DNA of 64,000 bases from Zobellia roscoffensis (GTDB lineage: Bacteria; Bacteroidota; Bacteroidia; Flavobacteriales; Flavobacteriaceae): positions 4,254,910-4,318,909 of the forward strand of contig NZ_JADDXT010000002.1 in assembly GCF_015330165.1 (NCBI RefSeq), given 5' to 3'. The notes below the pieces were generated by a model. It did no database searches and was not told the DNA's origin. It was given only the letters and a program-made list of their open reading frames with translations. A program made the translations under genes and the position numbers. Positions 63,401 through 64,000 of the stretch are shown here, piece by piece. Position 1 is the stretch's first letter, and the number at the start of each line of letters is the position of its first letter.

Positions 63401-64000
63401 TTCAGTAACGGTAACGTTGACCGTCCAAACTCTTTCATCAGTATTTTCAGCGGTAACGGTATAAGTAACGGGGCTCGAAAAATCCTGTATATCTCCTATC
63501 GCGGGAGTCACCGTGGCATTGGGGGAAATATTCAATACCGATGGGGCCGTATTCAAGTCGGTGCCATCGGGAACGGTAACCGTTATCGTACTGGTCGTAT
63601 CGTCAATATCCACATCGGTCTGACCTTTCAGTTCAAAGGCGGTTATTTCGTTCAGGTCGCTTCCCGTAGGGGCGGAAACGGTCACGTTCACGGTCCATAC
63701 CTGTTCCGTCCCGTTTTCCGCGGTGACGGTATAGGTTACCTGTGAACCAAAATCCTGTAGTTCATCGACTGCCGGTGAAAAGGTAGCCCCAAGGGAAACC
63801 TCTAAAAGTTGTGGTGCAACGTTAAGGTCCGTTCCGTCCGGTACATTGACCGTTATCGTATTGTTCGCCGTATCGATATCGGCACTGTTCTGGATAGGGA
63901 GTGCAAAACCCGTTATAGCATTGGCCCCACTACCCGAAGGAGGCAATACCGTAACATTGACCGTCCACTCCTGGGTATCGCCGTTTTCTGCGGTGACCGT
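60470..64000 (-). CDS. Large PKD-repeat surface protein, N-terminus cut by window edge
   Basis: 1176 residues visible; the frame stays open to the right edge. From N to C: three repeats ending in TVTAEN...WTVNVTV (DUF5018-like), a cadherin-like domain (ANDDTTAVELGETVRINV, FGYTINDGNPGNDD), seven near-identical 98-residue PKD/REJ-like units (VAPVADAGPDQAITLP ... GPTTATIAAPG), a classic PKD domain with WVFGDGNT, and an unassigned C-terminal domain of about 110 residues. I see no typical type IX sorting tail. Adhesin or extracellular scaffold is likely. The seven units are clearly richer in G+C than the genes around them. Confidence 0.88.
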   Translation of the reverse strand, partial: TVTAENGDTQEWTVNVTVLPPSGSGANAITGFALPIQNSADIDTANNTITVNVPDGTDLNVAPQLLEVSLGATFSPAVDELQDFGSQVTYTVTAENGTEQVWTVNVTVSAPTGSDLNEITAFELKGQTDVDIDDTTSTITVTVPDGTDLNTAPSVLNISPNATVTPAIGDIQDFSSPVTYTVTAENTDERVWTVNVTVTENQAPIANDDTTAVELGETVRINVIDNDSDVDNPNSDLVISGVLGVQPENAGSFTIDGQEIVFTSSGDYTGDATFGYTINDGNPGNDDSATVTVTIAPQANVAPVADAGPDQAITLPASSVTLDGSGSSDTAPGTIASYAWTQVSGPTTATIAAPGSVSTSVTGLTEGSYTFRLTVTDDGTPSLSDTDDIVITVGALPNVAPVADAGPDQAITLPASSVTLDGSGSSDTAPGTIASYAWTQVSGPTTATIAAPGSVSTSVTSLTEGSYTFRLTVTDDGTPALSDTDDIVITVGALPNVAPVADAGPDQAITLPASSVTLDGSGSSDTAPGTIASYAWTQVSGPTTATIAAPGSVSTSVTGLTEGSYTFRLTVTDDGTPALSDTDDIIITVGALPNVAPVADAGPDQAITLPASSVTLDGSGSSDTAPGTIASYAWTQVSGPTTATIAAPGSVSTSVTGLGEGNYTFRLTVTDDGTPALSDTDDIVITVGALPNVAPVADAGPDQAITLPASSVTLAGSGSSDTAPGTIASYAWTQVSGPTTATIAAPGSVSTSVTGLGEGNYTFRLTVTDDGTPALSDTDDIVIMVGALPNVAPVADAGPEQSITLPTSSVTLNGSGSSDTAPGTIASYAWTQVSGPTTATIAAPGSVSTSVTGLTEGSYTFRLTVTDDGTPALSDTDDIIITVGALPNVAPVADAGPDQAITLPASSVTLDGSGSSDTAPGTIASYAWTQVSGPTTATIAAPGSVSTSVTSLTEGSYTFRLTVTDDGTPALSDTDDIIVTVNPAPNDAPVAVATFSQRTGILGYIIEFTGSNSTDSNSDPLTYSWVFGDGNTSNIANPNHTYSSAGIYNASLTVSDGELSDTFTFTVNPRNFVIIDPSSSVSYPGSAGGSEVMGTITITGTPVVFTLIVELITGIGANASGTLVIDGDIYNSTSSQSGVQGIRSTSSYTFGVYDYSLEVNNPTQNSGVVSARVVTD
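61046..63103 (-). repeat. Seven tandem 294-bp repeats
   Basis: Seven units of exactly 294 bp (98 codons), running 63103 down to 61046 and ending where the last classic PKD domain begins. Units differ by few bases. Variants repeat among non-adjacent units: SVTSLTEGS in units 2 and 7, VTGLTEGS in 1, 3 and 6, GLGEGN in 4 and 5. Sampled lines have 33 to 40 G+C per 60 bases, against 25 in a sampled recG line. Confidence 0.93.

Noticed and set aside
63944..63946. Apparent start of the PKD protein at 63946
   Set aside because: The codon is TTG inside an open frame continuing with the same TVTAENGDTQEWTVNVTV-type repeat to the window edge, so the gene is cut, not begun, here.
1..64000. Prophage, insertion sequence, tRNA or rRNA genes
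   Set aside because: No transposase, integrase, phage structural gene, cloverleaf-like sequence or rRNA stretch was recognised by eye; a tRNA/rRNA profile search would settle this.

Overview
The window comes from a member of the Bacteroidota, most likely a marine Flavobacteriaceae (Zobellia/Maribacter-like; the genus is a guess). The evidence is a TonB receptor paired with a DUF4249 lipoprotein, a fused LpxC-FabZ, a PorX-type regulator of the type IX secretion system, GIN/DUF4097 surface proteins, few visible Shine-Dalgarno sites, and several TAnnTTTG promoter boxes. No tRNA, rRNA, CRISPR, insertion sequence or prophage was seen. Apart from the GC-rich repeat gene at the right end this looks like core chromosome.

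Layout. 1-2 kb: a MoxR-type AAA ATPase (cut by the left edge) with its VWA partner. 2-8 kb: a GH109-type oxidoreductase-fold hydrolase, a DUF1853 protein, and a DUF4249/TonB receptor pair. 8.2-10.4 kb: ECF sigma factor, membrane anti-sigma candidate and DUF4097 protein. 10.5-13.2 kb: VOC protein facing an HxlR regulator, a beta-barrel candidate with a tiny CxxC protein, and a GIN-domain lipoprotein. 13.25-21.86 kb: a complete histidine operon on the minus strand (hisG, GNAT, hisD, hisC, hisB, hisH, hisA, hisF, racemase, hisIE). It is preceded by a 17-residue His-rich leader peptide and a two-state attenuator that can be read directly from the sequence.

21.9-32.8 kb, minus strand: prohibitin, VWA membrane protein and fabG. 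Upstream of these lies a lipid A operon: HD phosphohydrolase, lpxD, lpxC/fabZ, lpxA, efp, a second lpxD-like gene and sucD, closed by a strong terminator. 32.9-41.8 kb: porX-tsaE, a small repeat-bearing lipoprotein, alanine dehydrogenase, DUF4258 protein, proline dehydrogenase facing aroB, DinB protein and an Lrp/AsnC regulator. 41.9-45.9 kb: an M14 carboxypeptidase divergent from an XRE regulator, with repeated palindromes between them; a lipoprotein, a sterol-desaturase-family enzyme and mscL. 45.9-50.5 kb: parC and parE. 50.8-60.4 kb: M20 amidohydrolase, FMN glutamate-synthase-like protein, an OmpA-like coiled-coil protein, a membrane-anchored unknown, patatin, M1 aminopeptidase and recG. 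60.5-64 kb: the C-terminal part of a large surface protein with seven nearly identical 98-residue PKD-like repeats, cut by the right edge.

No wholly new multi-gene system is evident. The most informative non-gene signals are the his attenuator, the palindrome set around the XRE gene, palindromes before ald and aroB, REP-like hairpins at 3.66-3.73 kb, dispersed TTAGTAG repeats, and the high-GC repeat array.
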